Shown piece after piece: positions 61,682 through 64,000 of a DNA stretch of 64,000 nt. The stretch covers positions 1,963,001-2,027,000 of the forward strand of contig JAPYXD010000466.1 in NCBI GenBank assembly GCA_030998225.1. Direction: 5' to 3'. The stretch's first letter is position 1. Each line of letters begins with the position of its first letter. A program made the position numbers and the translations under genes. This DNA comes from Diplolepis rosae. Taxonomy: Eukaryota; Arthropoda; Insecta; Hymenoptera; Diplolepididae. Below the pieces are notes generated by a model. The model worked only from the letters and a program-made list of their open reading frames with translations. It was not told the origin of the DNA and searched no databases.

Positions 61682-62912
61682 GCATTTGAGGTTGAAACAG
61701 ACAAAAATCCCAGCTAGGTATGGGTGGTGTAATGTGTTTCCTAATTAAGTTGCACTAAATCCTACTATATTCGATCCTAAAACTTTAGGTATCTAGCATA
61801 GTTTTATTGACCAAATGCTTTATTCACATTTTTTGCATTTGGGGTTGAAAACGACGAAACATACCTGCAATGTATATCGATGAATATTTTTTCTGTAGTT
61901 AACTGGCACAAAATGCTATGATATCAAGTCCTCAAACTTTAGGTATCTAGCTATGTATAATTTTCCAAATGCTTTATTCGAATTTTTGGGCATTTGAGGT
62001 TGAAAACGACAAAAATCCCAGCTAGGTATGGGTGGTGTAATGTGTTTCCTAATTAATTGGGACTAAATCCTACAATATTAAATCCTAAAATTTTAGGTAT
62101 CTAGCATAGTTTTATTGACCAAATGTTTATTCACATTTTTTGTCATTTAGGGTTGAAAACGAAGAAACATAGCTGCTATGTCTGGTGATGAATATTTTAT
62201 CTGTAGTTAACTAGCACTAAATGCTATGATATCAAGTCCTCAAATTTTAGGTATTTAGTTAAGTATAATTTTACAAATTCTTTATTCGAATTTTTCAGCA
62301 TTTAATGTTGAAAACGACAAACATCCCCGCTAGGTATGGGGGGCGTAAAGTGTTTCCTAATTAATTGGCATTGAATCCTACTATATTCATTCCTAAAATT
62401 TTAGGTATCTAGCATTGTTTTATTGACCAAATGCTTTATTCACATTTTTTGGCATTTGGGGTTGAAAACGACGAAACATACCTGCTATGTATAGTGATGA
62501 ATATTTTGTCTGTAGTTGACGGGCACTAAATGCTATGATATAAAGTCCCCAAATTTTAGGTATCTAGTAAAGTATAATTTTCCAAATGCTTTATTCGAAT
62601 TTTTGAGCATTTGAGGTTGTAAACGACAAACATCCCCGCTAGGTATGGGGGCGTAATGTGTTTTCTAATTAATTGCCACTAAATCCTACAATGTTCGATC
62701 CTTCAATTCTAGGTATCTAGTATAGTTTTATTGACCAAATACTATATTCACATTTTTTGGCATTTGGAGTTGAAACGACGAAACATACCTGCTTTGTATG
62801 GTGATGAATATTTTTCTGTAGTTGACTGGCACTAAATGCTATGATATAAAGTCCCCAAATTTTAGGTATCTAGTAAAGTATAATTTTCCAAATGCTTTAT
62901 TCGAATTTTTGC

Positions 62913-63374
62913 TCATTTGAGGTTGAAAACGACAAACATCCCCTCTAGGTATGGGAAATGTAATGTGTTTCCTAATTAATTTGGACCAAGTCCTACAATA
63001 TTCAATACTAAAATTCTAGGTGTCTGGCATAGTTACATTGACCAAATGCTTTATTCACATTTTTTGGCATTTGGGGTTGAAAACGACGAAACATACCTGC
63101 TATGTATGGTGATGAATTTTTTTTTCTGTAGTTAACTGGCACTAAATGCTACGATAAAAAGTCCTCAAAGTTGAGGTATCTAGCTAAGTATAATTTTCCA
63201 AATGCTTCATTCACATTTTTTGGCATTTGGGGTTAAAAACGAAGAAACATACCTCCTAGGTATGGGGGGTGTAATGTGTTTCCTAATTAAGTGGCACTAA
63301 ATCCTACTATATTCAATCCTAAAATTTTAGGTATCTAGCATAGTTTTATTGACCAAATGCTTTATTCATATTTT
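62913..63374. repeat. Three-monomer block, copy 2 of a distant duplication
   Basis: Counterpart of 57,349-57,811. It starts gctcatttgaggttg and contains cccctctaggtatggga, tacgataaaaagtcc and the B/A chimera. Just after it the two loci diverge (gcggttg versus ggggttg), marking one edge of the shared segment. Confidence 0.8.
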
Positions 63375-63994
63375 TTGGCATTTGGGGTTGAAAACGACGA
63401 AACATACCTGCTATGTAGAGTGATGAATATTTTGTCTGTAGTTGACTGGCACTAAATGCTATGATATAAAGTCCCCAAATTTTAGGTATCTAGTAAAGTA
63501 TAATTTTCCAAATGCTTTATTCGAATTTTCGGGCATTTGAGGTTGAAAACGACAAACATCCCCGCTAGGTATGGGGGGCGTAATGTGGTTCCTAATTATT
63601 TGCACTAAATCCTACAATGTTCGATCCTTCAATTCTAGGTATCTAGTATAGTTTTATTGACCAAATACTATATTCACATTTTTTGGCATTTGGAGTTGAA
63701 ACGACGAAACATACCTGCTATGTATGGTGATGAATTTTTTTTTCTGTAGGTAACTGGCACTAAATGCTAAGATATAAAGTCCACAAAATTTATGTAACTA
63801 TGAAAGTATAAATTTCCAAATGCATTATTCGAATTTTTTGGCAATTGAGGTTGAAAACGACAAACATCCCCTCTAGGTATGGGAAATGTAATGTGTTTCC
63901 TAATTAATTTGGACTAAATCCTACTATATTCTATCCTAAAATTTTAGGTATCTAGCATAGTTTTATTGACCAAATGCTTTATTCACATTTTTTG

Positions 63995-64000
63995 GCATTT
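63995..64000. repeat. Partial B monomer at the window end
   Basis: Only the boundary gcattt of the next monomer is present. The flank satellite therefore continues to the right, and the full extent of the array is not visible. Confidence 0.85.

Larger units (their letters stand above)
1..64000. repeat. Satellite array of ~153-bp monomers filling the window
   Basis: Every stretch of the window is a copy of one monomer of about 152-155 bp, recognisable by a boundary motif of the form ttttgggcatttgg and by a conserved front half (gaaaac, then cccc, then tatgggg or aaaggga). Two homologous forms, A and B, alternate, so the dominant direct period is the dimer of about 306 bp. All monomers I followed are in one orientation, with no inversion and no inserted foreign sequence. 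Known families of centromeric satellites often have monomers of roughly nucleosome length. That this array is centromeric is inferred. No rRNA, tRNA, transposon or convincing gene was seen anywhere. Confidence 0.97.
53490..64000. repeat. Flank zone: diverged, heterogeneous A/B satellite subfamily
   Basis: About 68 monomers with dimers of about 308 bp (for example A starts at 53,645, 53,953 and 54,261). Flank A reads gaggttgaaaacgacaaac, with gtaatgtgtttcc and atagttttattgaccaaatg. Flank B reads ggggttgaaaacgaag or gacg, with acatacctgctatgtatgg and ctatgatatcaagtcc. Neighbouring dimers differ more from each other than core dimers of one subtype do, and no fixed long unit covers the zone, though six-monomer duplications occur. 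The zone runs off the right edge of the window. Confidence 0.88.

Noticed and set aside
1..64000. CRISPR array or other prokaryotic repeat system
   Set aside because: The period of ~153/306 bp has no short-repeat/unique-spacer structure: the whole unit is repeated. No cas-like or other gene is nearby.
53490..64000. CENP-B box in the satellite
   Set aside because: Candidates such as ttcgaatttttgggc and, on the minus strand, ttcgttttcatcccc share the TTCG start but do not fit the TTCGnnnnAnnCGGG core. I found no match in the monomers I read, though I could not scan exhaustively.
1..64000. A known satellite family such as primate alpha satellite, Arabidopsis 178-bp or rice CentO
   Set aside because: Monomer length and the motifs I can recall from those families do not match. 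I cannot run a database search, so the family is left unnamed.

Overview
The whole 64 kb window is one uninterrupted satellite-DNA array, about 66% A+T by eye, with no convincing gene, RNA gene or transposable element. The unit is a monomer of about 152-155 bp. Two homologous monomer types, here called A and B, alternate head-to-tail to give a dimer of about 306 bp. Every monomer I checked lies in the same orientation. About 418 monomers fit in the window. Such an array points to a eukaryotic chromosome, most likely a centromere or pericentromere from a long-read assembly. I do not recognise the satellite family and cannot assign a species; plant and animal origins are both open.

The array has three zones. 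(1) Positions 1-48,759 form the core, with four recurrent dimer subtypes (alpha, beta, gamma and delta, named here by diagnostic bases). Many stretches follow the order alpha-beta-gamma-delta, an 8-monomer higher-order repeat (HOR) of 1,222-1,224 bp, interleaved with shuffled or shortened versions. Inside this zone, 34,998-45,091 has no full alpha dimers and is dominated by gamma-delta-delta. (2) Positions 48,760-53,370 keep the same sequence family but lose strict A/B alternation. Units such as B-B'-A repeat with trimer (about 458 bp) and hexamer (about 915 bp) periods. (3) From about 53,380 to 64,000 a clearly diverged and more heterogeneous subfamily takes over, with dimers of about 308 bp and local 6-monomer duplications of 926-930 bp. 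The switch between zones 2 and 3 falls inside one monomer, in a shared 10-base stretch at about 53,370-53,380, and stays in monomer register.

Nothing here works as an operon or protein system. The structure is best read as the outcome of unequal exchange and gene conversion in a tandem array, with a homogenised HOR block against an older or differently evolving flank. The main functional candidates are short dyad symmetries in the A monomer (a 7-bp perfect inverted repeat competing with a second one) and the dimer length, which is close to two nucleosome-sized units. A centromeric role is inference, not seen in the sequence. The recurrent 60-codon open frame on the minus strand is explained by a single subtype-specific base and is probably not a gene.
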